From: an uncultured Alphaproteobacteria bacterium
GTDB lineage: Bacteria; Pseudomonadota; Alphaproteobacteria; Rickettsiales; UBA1997
Reading direction: 5' to 3'
Assembly (NCBI GenBank): GCA_949288805.1
Contig: CASELL010000012.1
Span: forward strand, 1 to 55,310
DNA length: 55,310 bases
Shown here: positions 35,900 through 45,800 of the stretch, piece by piece
Position numbering within the stretch: the stretch's first letter is position 1
How the letters are laid out: each line of letters starts with the position of its first letter
The notes under the pieces: model-generated
Told to the model about the DNA's origin: nothing
What the model saw: only the letters and a program-made list of their open reading frames with translations
Databases searched by the model: none
Made by a program: the position numbers and the translations under genes

Positions 35900-37417
35900 T
35901 TACATATTTGTAATCCAATCAGGATCACTAGCCCCCTCTTCTTCTGGTGTATTTAATCTAAATTCATTTTTAGTTAATATATCCATAATATATATTCTTG
36001 GAATACTATTTCCACCAAAAACATCCGATTGTTTTGTGTATATTAAATATCTTGAATTCGGTGACCATCTTACTCCTTCTATTAAATAATCACTTGTTAG
36101 AAATCTTTCACCTTCTCCTTCTGTTGTCATTATTCCTAAATAAAATCTTCCTTTTATCATTTTAACGAAAGCTATTAACCTACCATCAGGTGACCAAGCC
36201 GGTTTATCGTAAAGTCCATTATTTAAGGATATTAGTTTTTCATCTCCTGTTTCAAGATTTTTTGTAAATAATTTTTTTCCACCTTCTTTATCGCTAACAT
36301 AAACTATATTTTTACCATCTGGTGAAAAACTAGCAGCTGTATTTATATATTTATTTTTTGTTATTTTTTTATTTGTTTCTTTATCAAAATCGAACAAAAA
36401 GAGATTTGTGCCATTATTTTCTTCTGAGCCAGCTATAATTAATTGGTTTTTATTAGCTGGATTAAAGCTTGGAGCACTAGTCATATTTTGATTTTTTGCA
36501 GTTATTTTATATTTAGTATTTGTTTTTATATTGTGCTTAATAATAAATACACCATCTTTTGTATATTCTAAATAAAATATTTCATCTTTATTATATTTAG
36601 AAAATATCGGAGTTAGTTTTAAATTATTACCACTTGTAATTTGTGTATTTTTGGAGCCATCAAAATTCATTATATTAACTTGTTTTTTTCTATTTCTTGG
36701 ATCTCCTGTTTCAGATATATATATTATTCTAGTATCAAATAAACCTCCATTTTCACCAGTAGTGTGTTTGAATACAAAATCTGATAACATATTTGATATT
36801 CTATATATATCGTCTTTTATTGTTATACTTTTTGTATTTAATATATAGTATTTTCCACCCAAAAACCTTTCTTCTAAAGTATCCCATAAATAAACTTGTA
36901 TCTTTATTTCACTATTGTTTAATATTTCAAGATTTGTATTTAAAATATAATCATTTTTTAAAAAAATACCAGAAAGTATATATTCACCAACATCTTTTTT
37001 ATTATTTTTTATAAAAAAATCATTAATCTTGGAACAAGAAAAATCATCATATTTTACATCATACAATTTTGTTTTTAATAAATTAGAAAGTAATCTATCA
37101 TAAATCATATCTATATTTTTATCTTCATAATAACTATACATATCTCTAATAGTTATTTCTTCTGTTTTGTTTGTAGATTTATAAACATTATTATCTATAT
37201 ATTCCTGTCCTATATTGTCTATTAAATTGTCCAATTCACTATTTTTTTTATCGTTGGTAATAATATATTTATTCAAAATACATGGTTTAAATACTATTAG
37301 TCTTGTTTTATCATATTCAAGACTGTTTATTGTTATTAAATCAGTATTATAAATAGTTTCAGTAGATCTAACTTCTGTAATAAAAACAACTAAAAAAATA
37401 AATATAATTTTTTTCAT
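35900..37417 (-). CDS. tolB: Tol-Pal system protein TolB
   Basis: This 505-residue periplasmic protein has a signal peptide (residues 1-17), an N-terminal domain, and a C-terminal six-bladed propeller with PD40 repeats visible as FSPDGKNIVYVSDKEG, WSPDGRLIAFVK, WSPNSRYLIYTKQS, and SFNPANKNQLIIAGSEE, ending EGASDPDWI, as is typical. It is longer than usual (430-450), mainly in the N-terminal half. It lies 6 bases after tolA. pal, the normal next gene, is not adjacent. Confidence 0.95.
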   Translation of the reverse strand: MKKIIFIFLVVFITEVRSTETIYNTDLITINSLEYDKTRLIVFKPCILNKYIITNDKKNSELDNLIDNIGQEYIDNNVYKSTNKTEEITIRDMYSYYEDKNIDMIYDRLLSNLLKTKLYDVKYDDFSCSKINDFFIKNNKKDVGEYILSGIFLKNDYILNTNLEILNNSEIKIQVYLWDTLEERFLGGKYYILNTKSITIKDDIYRISNMLSDFVFKHTTGENGGLFDTRIIYISETGDPRNRKKQVNIMNFDGSKNTQITSGNNLKLTPIFSKYNKDEIFYLEYTKDGVFIIKHNIKTNTKYKITAKNQNMTSAPSFNPANKNQLIIAGSEENNGTNLFLFDFDKETNKKITKNKYINTAASFSPDGKNIVYVSDKEGGKKLFTKNLETGDEKLISLNNGLYDKPAWSPDGRLIAFVKMIKGRFYLGIMTTEGEGERFLTSDYLIEGVRWSPNSRYLIYTKQSDVFGGNSIPRIYIMDILTKNEFRLNTPEEEGASDPDWITNM

Positions 37418-37422
37418 ATAAA

Positions 37423-38388
37423 CTACCTATTAATTACATCAAAAATAAAATTAATATTTTGCCATGAAGAATATTTATGTTGTGGCATATTTCTTAAAGG
37501 ATTACAATATGCTAAAGCAATTTTTGTATTATTTATGGCATTATTATAGTCATCGGTTGTAAATTTATTTTCATCGTCTATAATTCTAAAATGTATTTTT
37601 TTGGTATCAATTATTCCATTTGGAAATAATCTTATTGTAACAGATACCGGAACCTTACTTGGTATAGATGTTTGTAGTAAGGCATTTTTATAACATAATA
37701 TCAATTGATTTTGTATATTAGTTTTTTCTCTATAAGATAAAGATGATTGATTAACTTTTTCATTATTAATTATTTCTTCTATTTGTTTTATATCAGTTTT
37801 TGTAAATATTTTGTCCGGATCTATATTTAACTCTTGCTTTTTTTCTTTTGTTGATACTGTATTGCTAGAAGCTTTTTGTTGAATATTTTTATTATCTGGA
37901 GTATCCTTTTTTACAACAATATCACTAGCTATATCGTCTAATATGTTTTCAAGACTATCTTTGTCTTGTTTATTAGCTACCTCTATATCTATTTTTTCTT
38001 GATTCAATCTAGCCATATATCTTTTATAATCTGTTGGTCCTAGATAAAGAACATATCTACTTTTTTCAGATTCCGATGTGTGTATAATATCTTTTATATC
38101 GTTACTACTATAATCAGAAACATTTGGATTGTATTTATCTTTTTTTGCTATATTATACAATTCAATCTTTTCGTTCAGTGTTAAATCTGGATATAAATCT
38201 TTGTCTGTTGTATTTATTTTATTTTCTGTTAAAAAATCTGAAGTTATATTTAATGAATTAATATTTATTATTTTTTGATTAAATAGCTCATTTATATCGT
38301 TATTAAAAATTATTATTAATAAAAATAGTAAATGTATACAAAAAGAATATAACAAATTCCTTATCATTTCTTTTTTTTCTTTTTTCAT
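37423..38388 (-). CDS. tolA: Tol-Pal system protein TolA
   Basis: This 321-residue protein has an N-terminal anchor (about residues 10-26), a polar charged middle region, and a C-terminal domain with YREKTNIQNQLILCYKNALLQT, VSVTIRLFPNGIID and the LAYCNPLRNMP segment, typical of TolA domain III. TolA couples the inner-membrane TolQ-TolR motor to TolB/Pal. It overlaps the tolR stop by one base. The middle region lacks the long Ala/Lys helix of E. coli TolA. Confidence 0.9.
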   Translation of the reverse strand: MKKEKKEMIRNLLYSFCIHLLFLLIIIFNNDINELFNQKIININSLNITSDFLTENKINTTDKDLYPDLTLNEKIELYNIAKKDKYNPNVSDYSSNDIKDIIHTSESEKSRYVLYLGPTDYKRYMARLNQEKIDIEVANKQDKDSLENILDDIASDIVVKKDTPDNKNIQQKASSNTVSTKEKKQELNIDPDKIFTKTDIKQIEEIINNEKVNQSSLSYREKTNIQNQLILCYKNALLQTSIPSKVPVSVTIRLFPNGIIDTKKIHFRIIDDENKFTTDDYNNAINNTKIALAYCNPLRNMPQHKYSSWQNINFIFDVINR

Positions 38389-38804
38389 TATAATCTATTA
38401 TATAAATCACTTATTAAAACAACATCTATATAACCAGCATCATTTAGTAAACCAACTATTTCCATGATTCTTTCGTAAGTGTTTCTTTTATCGCCTATAA
38501 CATAAATTTTTGAATTCTTGTTTTTTAATGTAATTTCATTAACAAGATTAACTAAATTATTAGTTGAAACCTGCTGTCCATCTATTGTTATATTGCCATC
38601 TTTTGTTATTAAAACCTTCACAGGATCTTTTTCTAAAATAGCTATTCTTGCATTTGCTGGAGGCAATTCTAGTTTTATGTTACCAAAAAGTGTTTGACTT
38701 GGTATCATAAAAACTATCAACACAGATAATACAATATCAATAAATGGAGTTATATTTAAATTAATTTCTTCTTCATTATACCTTTTTTTTATTATTCTTC
38801 TCAT
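38388..38804 (-). CDS. tolR: Tol-Pal system protein TolR (ExbD family)
   Basis: This 138-residue protein has one membrane helix (about residues 20-38) with the proton-pathway Asp in NITPFIDIVLSVLIVFM, then the periplasmic ExbD/TolR domain with LELPPANA and VLITKDGNITIDGQ. TolR is part of the motor complex with TolQ. It lies 2 bases after tolQ. Confidence 0.95.
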   Translation of the reverse strand: MRRIIKKRYNEEEINLNITPFIDIVLSVLIVFMIPSQTLFGNIKLELPPANARIAILEKDPVKVLITKDGNITIDGQQVSTNNLVNLVNEITLKNKNSKIYVIGDKRNTYERIMEIVGLLNDAGYIDVVLISDLYNRL

Positions 38805-38806
38805 AT

Positions 38807-39499
38807 TTAATCCATTTCTCTTGATAAAATACTTAATACTTCTAGCTTAAAATTATCAAGCTCATCTTCATAATAGTTAATTTTAGATCTTATATAATAA
38901 TAAGCAAATATAGCTGGTATAGCTGTCAACATACCCATAATTGTTGTAACTAATGCAGCACTAATTCCAGGGGCTATGGTGGCTATAGTAGCATCTTTAA
39001 CTAAAGAAACATTTTTAAAAGCAGTAGACATACCCCAAGCAGTTCCTAATAACCCAAATAATGTAGCTGTAGTTCCTATAATTAATAGAATACTCATACC
39101 AGTTTTTAATTTATTCATAGATCTATTTGTAGCAACTGTCATAACATCATATAACCTCTCCTTTAAAGATGTTTTTTTGTTGTTATCATTATTCTTAATT
39201 ATACTTTGTATATCGGAAGCTGACCATTCTTGCATAGCAGATATAAAAACAACTATCGAAGGACATTTTGTACTATTTTTTACCTTTTGATATATATCTT
39301 CCAATAAATCACCAGACCAAAATATCTTTTCAAAATTAGATGTCTTTATTGATAATAATTTAAATTTAAAAAATTTTTCAAAAATTATAGTCCAACAAAC
39401 AACAGACATTATCAATAAAACAAACATTATCATTTTAGTTAAAAAATCTGAGTGTAATAATGTAGAAAAAATTTGTAAAAAAACTCCTTGAGCTTCCAT
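38807..39499 (-). CDS. tolQ: Tol-Pal system protein TolQ (MotA/ExbB family)
   Basis: This 230-residue protein has three membrane helices (about residues 18-38, 132-155 and 170-195). The family block GTTATLFGLLGTAWGMSTAF, then ATIAPGISAALVTTIMGMLTAIPAIFAYYY is complete. It begins the operon tolQ-tolR-tolA-tolB and is divergent from the pseudouridine synthase gene. Confidence 0.96.
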   Translation of the reverse strand: MEAQGVFLQIFSTLLHSDFLTKMIMFVLLIMSVVCWTIIFEKFFKFKLLSIKTSNFEKIFWSGDLLEDIYQKVKNSTKCPSIVVFISAMQEWSASDIQSIIKNNDNNKKTSLKERLYDVMTVATNRSMNKLKTGMSILLIIGTTATLFGLLGTAWGMSTAFKNVSLVKDATIATIAPGISAALVTTIMGMLTAIPAIFAYYYIRSKINYYEDELDNFKLEVLSILSREMD

Positions 39500-39629
39500 T
39501 TTTTTATTATTTTTTTATAAACTAATAACATTTTATCTTTAATATTATATTTTACAACAAAAAAAATAAGTTTTTATTGTTTTTTTTAAAAAAAAATTTA
39601 TTTTTTAATTAATTAAAATATATTTTATT

Positions 39630-40595
39630 ATGAAAGAAGTAAAGATTATATGTAATGAAGCTAACATTAGACTTGATAAATATATTTTTAGTGAAATAGA
39701 TAAAGATTATAAAGATTGGTTTTCAAGAAGTAGAATACAGGATATTATAAAAGATAATTTATTAAAAAAAAATGGTATAATTTTTACAGATGTTTCTTAT
39801 AAAACAAAAATTGGTGATGTTTTTGATATAGTTATTGATGATGTAAAAGAAACAACATTAAAAGAAAAAGATATAAAATTAAATATAGTTTATGAAGACA
39901 ATGATTTATTGGTTATAAATAAACAAGCAGGATTAACAACTCACCCAGGGGCTGGTAATTATGAAGATACATTAGTAAATGCTTTACTTTATTATTGTAA
40001 AGATAATTTATCTAGTGTTGGTGGAGTTTTAAGACCAGGGATAGTTCATAGATTAGATAAGGATACAACTGGATTAATGGTTGTTGCCAAAAATGATCTA
40101 GCACATAATTCTTTAAAAAATCAATTAGAAACAAGGATATTAAAAAGAACATATAATGCTATAATATGGGGAAATATTATTCCACAAAATGGGATTATTG
40201 ATGGTTATATTGCTAGACATAAATATAATAGATTAAAAATGTGTATGGCTACAACAGGTAGATATTCCTTAACAAATTATAAAACATTAAAAAACTTTTC
40301 TATAATAGCAAGTTTAGTAGAATGTAAATTAAATACAGGCAGAACACATCAAATAAGAGTTCATTTTTCAAGTAAGAAACACCCATTGATAGGTGATCAA
40401 CTTTATGGAGGTAATTTAAGAAAAATTGCTGGTGAAAAAAACGAATATAAGTTTTTTATAGAATCTTTTCCAAGACAAGCCTTACATTCTAAGTCAATAT
40501 CATTTATACAACCAACAACAAAAAAGGAATTGTTTTTTGAAAGTGAATTGCCTGATGATATGCTTGAATTAATAAATAATCTAGAAAAATTATAA
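39630..40595 (+). CDS. rluD: RluA/RluD-family 23S rRNA pseudouridine synthase
   Basis: This 321-residue protein has an N-terminal S4-like domain (ANIRLDKYIFSEI, SRIQDIIKDN), then the catalytic motif PGIVHRLDKDTTGLMVVAKN with the nucleophilic Asp, and the LKRTYNAIIWG and GRTHQIRVHFSSKKHPLIGDQLYGG blocks. RluD makes pseudouridines in helix 69 of 23S rRNA. RluC is a close paralogue, so the exact symbol is likely but not certain. The end overlaps the convergent lnt gene by 6 bases. Confidence 0.88.
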   Translation: MKEVKIICNEANIRLDKYIFSEIDKDYKDWFSRSRIQDIIKDNLLKKNGIIFTDVSYKTKIGDVFDIVIDDVKETTLKEKDIKLNIVYEDNDLLVINKQAGLTTHPGAGNYEDTLVNALLYYCKDNLSSVGGVLRPGIVHRLDKDTTGLMVVAKNDLAHNSLKNQLETRILKRTYNAIIWGNIIPQNGIIDGYIARHKYNRLKMCMATTGRYSLTNYKTLKNFSIIASLVECKLNTGRTHQIRVHFSSKKHPLIGDQLYGGNLRKIAGEKNEYKFFIESFPRQALHSKSISFIQPTTKKELFFESELPDDMLELINNLEKL

Positions 40596-41876
40596 TTTTT
40601 TTATAATCTGTCCTTTATTATTTATAAAAAGACTTTTTCCATAATTTGAAACTCTAATTGCCGGTATATTGTTTTCTATTGCTCTAAATCTTAAAGCTAC
40701 TATATGTTGATACGGACCGCTGGTTTTTCCAAACCAAACATCATTTGTTATATTAATAATTATATCTGCTTTATTATTTACAAGATTTGGAAAAATTGAT
40801 TCATAACATATTAAAGCAGAAGCCTTTAAATTATTGCTTACTTTTATAAGCTTTCTTTTTTCTTTTCCTTTACTCATATTTACAGTGTTTGTTATTGAGT
40901 TTATAAAAGTAAATATGTTATTAAATGGTACATACTCTCCAAAAGGGACTAATTTATATTTATCATAATAATCTATAACCTGTCCATCTTTAATAAGTAG
41001 TAATGAATTAAATATTTCTTTATTTTCATTTATTCTAACTGCTCCAATTATCAATGTCTTATTATTTAATTTATTGCTTATATAAGAAAATAATCCATAA
41101 TCTTCCATGTTAATTATTGATGGTAAAACTGCCTCAGGCCATACTATATAATTAACATCGTCAATATTACCAGTTTTTTCAATCAAATAATCAATTAATT
41201 CTTTACTACTTCTATTATCATTAATTTCTATATTTGTTGTAACTATTTTAAAATCATTTATTTCTTTGTCTTTTTTATTTAATCCAATAAAACCATAAAT
41301 TATTATAAACAAAATCAATGTTGTATAATAAGTTATAGTATATTTATTTTGTTTTATATATAAAATTGTAAATATTGTCATCAATAAAAAACTAAAAACA
41401 TAACAACCATATAAATAAACTGTTTGTATTAAAAATGGAGAAAAACCCAAACTATAACAAATTATATTCCAAGGAAAACCTGTAAATAATACACCTCTTA
41501 AAAATTCAAATAATACCCAAAAAAAAGAAAAAATTAAAATTGTGTAAAAAGTATTATTATTAAAATATTTTTTAGTAAATAAAGTTGTTAATCCTGTATA
41601 TATAGCTAAAAAAGCAGGAATTATTGTTATAGCAAAAGGTATTAAAAAATAATAGGGCCACATTAATAAAGAATGGCAATACCAATAACAATTTCCTATA
41701 AAATAACCAAATCCAAATAACCAACCAACAAAAAAAGATTCTTTTAAATTATTAGTTTTTTCTATTTTTTTCAATAAATATTTAAAAGTAAAAAAAAGAA
41801 TTGGAAATAAAAAAAATGGAGCAAATGCCAATGAAGACAAAAGCCCCACAAAAAATATTTTATGTTTTTTAAACAT
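40590..41876 (-). CDS. lnt: apolipoprotein N-acyltransferase Lnt
   Basis: Lnt adds the third acyl chain to lipoproteins in the inner membrane. This 428-residue protein has six or more N-terminal membrane helices (to about residue 200) and a periplasmic nitrilase-like domain with the catalytic triad: Glu in YIVWPEAVLP, Lys in YDKYKLVPFGEYVPF and Cys in ASALICYESIFP. The late GPYQHIVALRFRAIENN block is complete. It lacks the C-terminal membrane helix and tail found in 500-residue homologues, ending soon after ISNYGKSLF-type sequence. Confidence 0.93.
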   Translation of the reverse strand: MFKKHKIFFVGLLSSLAFAPFFLFPILFFTFKYLLKKIEKTNNLKESFFVGWLFGFGYFIGNCYWYCHSLLMWPYYFLIPFAITIIPAFLAIYTGLTTLFTKKYFNNNTFYTILIFSFFWVLFEFLRGVLFTGFPWNIICYSLGFSPFLIQTVYLYGCYVFSFLLMTIFTILYIKQNKYTITYYTTLILFIIIYGFIGLNKKDKEINDFKIVTTNIEINDNRSSKELIDYLIEKTGNIDDVNYIVWPEAVLPSIINMEDYGLFSYISNKLNNKTLIIGAVRINENKEIFNSLLLIKDGQVIDYYDKYKLVPFGEYVPFNNIFTFINSITNTVNMSKGKEKRKLIKVSNNLKASALICYESIFPNLVNNKADIIINITNDVWFGKTSGPYQHIVALRFRAIENNIPAIRVSNYGKSLFINNKGQIIKKL

Positions 41877-41877
41877 A

Positions 41878-42264
41878 TTACCTTCTATTAAAATTTCTTT
41901 TTCTTATATTGTTGTTTTTTCTATTGTTTAAAGAAGTTCTTCTTCTAATGCTTGTTTTTGTTCTTGTTAAAAAACAAATTACTACGGTTAAAAGGGAAAA
42001 TGAAATCAACATTACATATGATTCAAAAACTAAACCGATTTTTATTAATTTAAAAATGTTTATTATTACTAAAGAACATAATAAAAAACCAAAAATCTGA
42101 CCCATTCTATAATTATTTTGATATTTGTTTTGTAGAATATGTCTATGTTCTTGTTCTTTTTTAACAAGTTTTATAATATCTTCACCAACACCCAATTCTT
42201 TGTATCTAGAAATTATTTCTGGCGGTGGTAATAATGAGTCTCTTTGCTCTGAATTATTTATCAT
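41878..42264 (-). CDS. DUF2335 membrane protein
   Basis: This 128-residue protein has the DUF2335 layout: an N-terminal LLPPPEIISRYKEL...IIKLVKKEQEHRHILQ helix, then two membrane segments (about residues 53-70 and 78-100), and a very basic Arg/Asn-rich C-terminus. Function is unknown; the family is common in Alphaproteobacteria, often near phage-like or mobile genes. It overlaps the small upstream gene by 11 bases and lies 1 base before lnt. Confidence 0.75.
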   Translation of the reverse strand: MINNSEQRDSLLPPPEIISRYKELGVGEDIIKLVKKEQEHRHILQNKYQNNYRMGQIFGFLLCSLVIINIFKLIKIGLVFESYVMLISFSLLTVVICFLTRTKTSIRRRTSLNNRKNNNIRKRNFNRR

Positions 42265-42430
42265 TTTTGTTTTCCTCTCTAATTGTTGTTCTAGCTATAT
42301 TTCCAATAATGTTTCCAATAACTTTCCAGTCATTAACAAATACATCATCTGGATAATGTTTTATATCATTATTGTTTCTATAAAAAAATGGAAAAATACT
42401 AGCAAAACCACTTAAAAATCTTTTTAACAT
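42254..42430 (-). CDS. small protein preceding DUF2335, unknown
   Basis: From the ATG at 42428-42430 this is a 58-residue protein. Earlier in-frame ATGs at 42431-42433 and 42484 exist. It starts with a short hydrophobic/basic helix (LKRFLSGFASIFPFFYR) followed by a polar part with DDVFVNDWKVIGNIIGNI. The 11-base overlap with the DUF2335 gene supports translational coupling. No ribosome site was evident and no family was recognised. Confidence 0.45.
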   Translation of the reverse strand: MLKRFLSGFASIFPFFYRNNNDIKHYPDDVFVNDWKVIGNIIGNIARTTIREENKNDK

Positions 42431-42523
42431 CATTTTTAATATTTTTTTACTATCAAATCTTAAAAAATAAAATATAATTTTCAATAAATTATTTAAAAAG
42501 ACCCACCGCCATAAACAATAAAA

Positions 42524-42754
42524 TTATTTTCCGAGTCCTTGTGTTTGTTTTTTGTAGCTTTCATCTAAAGCCTTGCTAGCTTTTGTCATTGAGAAAAGTT
42601 TTTCAACAGACACTCTACCTATATGGTCTTGTCGTGGATCTCGTGGGTATTCCCCCCCATTCATTAACCAATTAAAAGCTTCGTTTTTTAATTTTTCTTC
42701 TTGCTCTTTGGTTAATTTTGGAGGCAAGCCAATAAATTGTCTTTTTTCAGACAT
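42524..42754 (-). CDS. small soluble protein, unknown
   Basis: This 76-residue protein starts MSEKRQFIGLPPKLTKEQEE and contains an acidic/basic helical segment, then NWLMNGGEYPRDPRQDHIGRVS and a Lys-rich tail. It has a good AAGGA ribosome site 7 bases before the ATG and less AT-rich codons than its surroundings, both arguing for a real gene. No family recognised. It is separated from the downstream small gene by about 90 bases. Confidence 0.65.
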   Translation of the reverse strand: MSEKRQFIGLPPKLTKEQEEKLKNEAFNWLMNGGEYPRDPRQDHIGRVSVEKLFSMTKASKALDESYKKQTQGLGK

Positions 42755-42856
42755 AAAAAATCCTTTAAATTATTAAAAAATATATAACTCTATCATTGTA
42801 CAATAAAAATAATATTTGTCAAGCAAACAAATAATAATATCTAAAAAAATTTAATT

Positions 42857-45800
42857 TTATAACTCTACATCATAACTTTCAATTAATTCATAACTTCTTT
42901 TGCCAACTTCAATTGCTCTTAAAACAAGTTCAAAAATATACCTATCATCGCCCCAATCGTTAGCATCATTAATTAATTGACTTTTTGTATCAACATCATA
43001 TTTATACCTATCAACCACCCACTCAATAGGACTTTTACCATTAACTACATATTTAAAAGCTTCATCAGGAATATTTTTTATTATAATATTTTCATTATAA
43101 AACAAAGTATTGCCTTTAATTTTCATTTTATTAACTTTAAAATTTCCCATTTCAGTGCCTTGAATTAAAACATCTTTATTAAAGTCAATTTCTTCATAAT
43201 TCAAATGTAAATTAGCTAGTGCCCTGCCTTTTTTAGATATTTCAATAAAATTTTCTAACAATGGAATTCTAGGTAATTCTTTTTTTAAATTATTAGCAAA
43301 CTTTTCTTTATAACTTTTAGCATTTAAAACACCATACACATAATAAAAAATATCTTCTCTTGTAATATTTTCACCATATTTTTCTTTACATTTATTAAAA
43401 ATATAATTACTAATAGCATAATGTCTTTCTTCATTACCTAATAAATCTTTAGAATAATAATATAGTGGGAAACATTGAGTTTCGCTATATAGCAAATGAA
43501 TATCGGAATTATAACTTGTAACTAATGAAAAAGATTCATTTGTATTTTCAAAATCACCCACACATATACATAAATTTTGGCTATCTTTATTAGGAAATAT
43601 TTTAGGTATTTGAAATCTTTCTTCGTTTAAATATTCATTAAAATATAAATATTCTTTTATAAAAGGCTTATACACACTAATATAAATATCACTTTCATTA
43701 AATACTATATTTTCATTTTTACTTAAGAATTTATCCCAATCTCTACTCCAATTACATTTTGTACTATCTTTTATAACTTTATCTTCTTCTCCACTTATTA
43801 CTTTGTTTCTTTGTTCGTTATAATAATTGATTGTAGTATTGACATTTTCTATTAATTTTTGCTTAGAAAAATTATAAACCCAGACATCTCTTTTTGATTG
43901 TACTCCCATAGAATAATTAACAAAGAAGCTCTCGCTTCTAATATCATATTTTTTTTCACAAGCTAAAGGAATAAAATTTTCAAAACCTTCTACCCTCTTT
44001 TCTAACCAATCATTATTTTTGTCAGGAGTTATTACTTCAAAATCTAAATTTTTTATACTTTCATTTGTTTTTAATTTCTCAAGTTTATTATCTTTTTTAA
44101 AATAATCACCTATATTATGATAAAATATATTACATTTGTCTTTATTTCTTTTTTTAACTAATACAACTATACATATACCTACCATAACATCAAAAATATT
44201 ACCACCTTCTTTTTTATTAAATTTTCTAATATTTCCCCTTAAATCCACAATATAAATACTTGAAAAATCTTTTTCTAACCAATATCTAAAACCATCAGCA
44301 CTATTACTTCTTAACCAACCACTGTTTACTACAAAAGATATAACTCCTTCATCTTTAACTTTATCACTACACCATCTAAATGCTTTTATATAACTATCAT
44401 ACATAGAACTTTTTTGTGCTTTTGAATCTTTTACATAAGTATTTCTAATTTTTTCTTCTAAATTTTTATAATGTAAGTTTTGATTATCATCATTAGCACT
44501 TTTTTGTCCTGTAGAATATGGTGGATTACTAATTATAACATCAATACTTGTATTTTTTAATTCTTGTATTGATTCTGTATTATCATCCAATTCTAATTCT
44601 TTTATTTCTACACTATCTTCATATAATTGAAAAGTATCAGTTAAACTTAAATGTTTAAATGGAAAATATTCCCCCATAATATCTTCATAAACACTTTCAA
44701 TATTAGCAAGAGAAGTATAATAGGCTAATAAAACAATTTCATTAGCAAATAATTCTTTTTGATATTTATATTTTAAATTATTTTTACTAATATAACCACT
44801 TTGTAAAAGTCTAGTAATAAAACTACCAGTTCCTGAAAATGGTTCTAAAACATTTACATTTTTATCATTAAAACTTTTATTAAATTCTTTATTTAAAATA
44901 TATTCGACAGAATTAATAATAAAATCTACAACTTCAATAGGAGTATAAACTATTCCTAATTTATCAGATGTTGATTTAAAGGCTACCTTAAAAAAGTTTT
45001 CATAAAGTTTTTTAATTATTGTTTGTCTTTCAGCACTTGTTGTAGTTTTTATTATATGCAATTTTACACTTTCATAATAGTTGTTTAATTTTTTATTTTC
45101 TTCTTGATCTTGTAATAAAATGTTTACAACTTTTTGAAATATTTTAGAAACTGCATTATTTTCAGAAAACTTTCCACTGCCAAATAAAGTATTAAATATT
45201 GGCAAAATAACAATGTGTTGAGCTAACATTTCAATTACTTCATTTTCACTAACAAAAGGATTTAAGTCTTTATGTATTTTATTTAATAATTTATTAAATT
45301 CTCTTTTAAAAGTGGAATTACTTACTAATAAATTTTTAATTTTTTCTATATTATTTTTTACAATATCTGCTACATCACTAGCCCAATTGCTCCAATAACT
45401 TCTATCACCTACTTTTTTAACAACTCTCGTAAAAAACTCAATTCTATAATTTCTTTCAAATTCAAACATTAGTTGTTCTTTTAGGGAAGTATCTTGATTT
45501 TCTTGTGGTAAATCTGTAATTTTATTAAGATCTACTACTTGTATATGTCCTGTTGAACTTTTACTCTCTTTATTAATTTTTAAATTAATCTTTTCAATTT
45601 CATAATTTAAATTATCATCATGTGATCTTAAAGATCTTAAAACTTTCCACACTATTTTAAAACTATCTTTATCCAATTCTTCTTCTGGTTTTTTGCCAAA
45701 AGGAATAACAACTGGTATTATAATATAACCATATTTTTTGCCTTCTGCTATTCTCATTACTCTTCCAACTGACTGCACTATATCAATTTCAGATTGTCTA

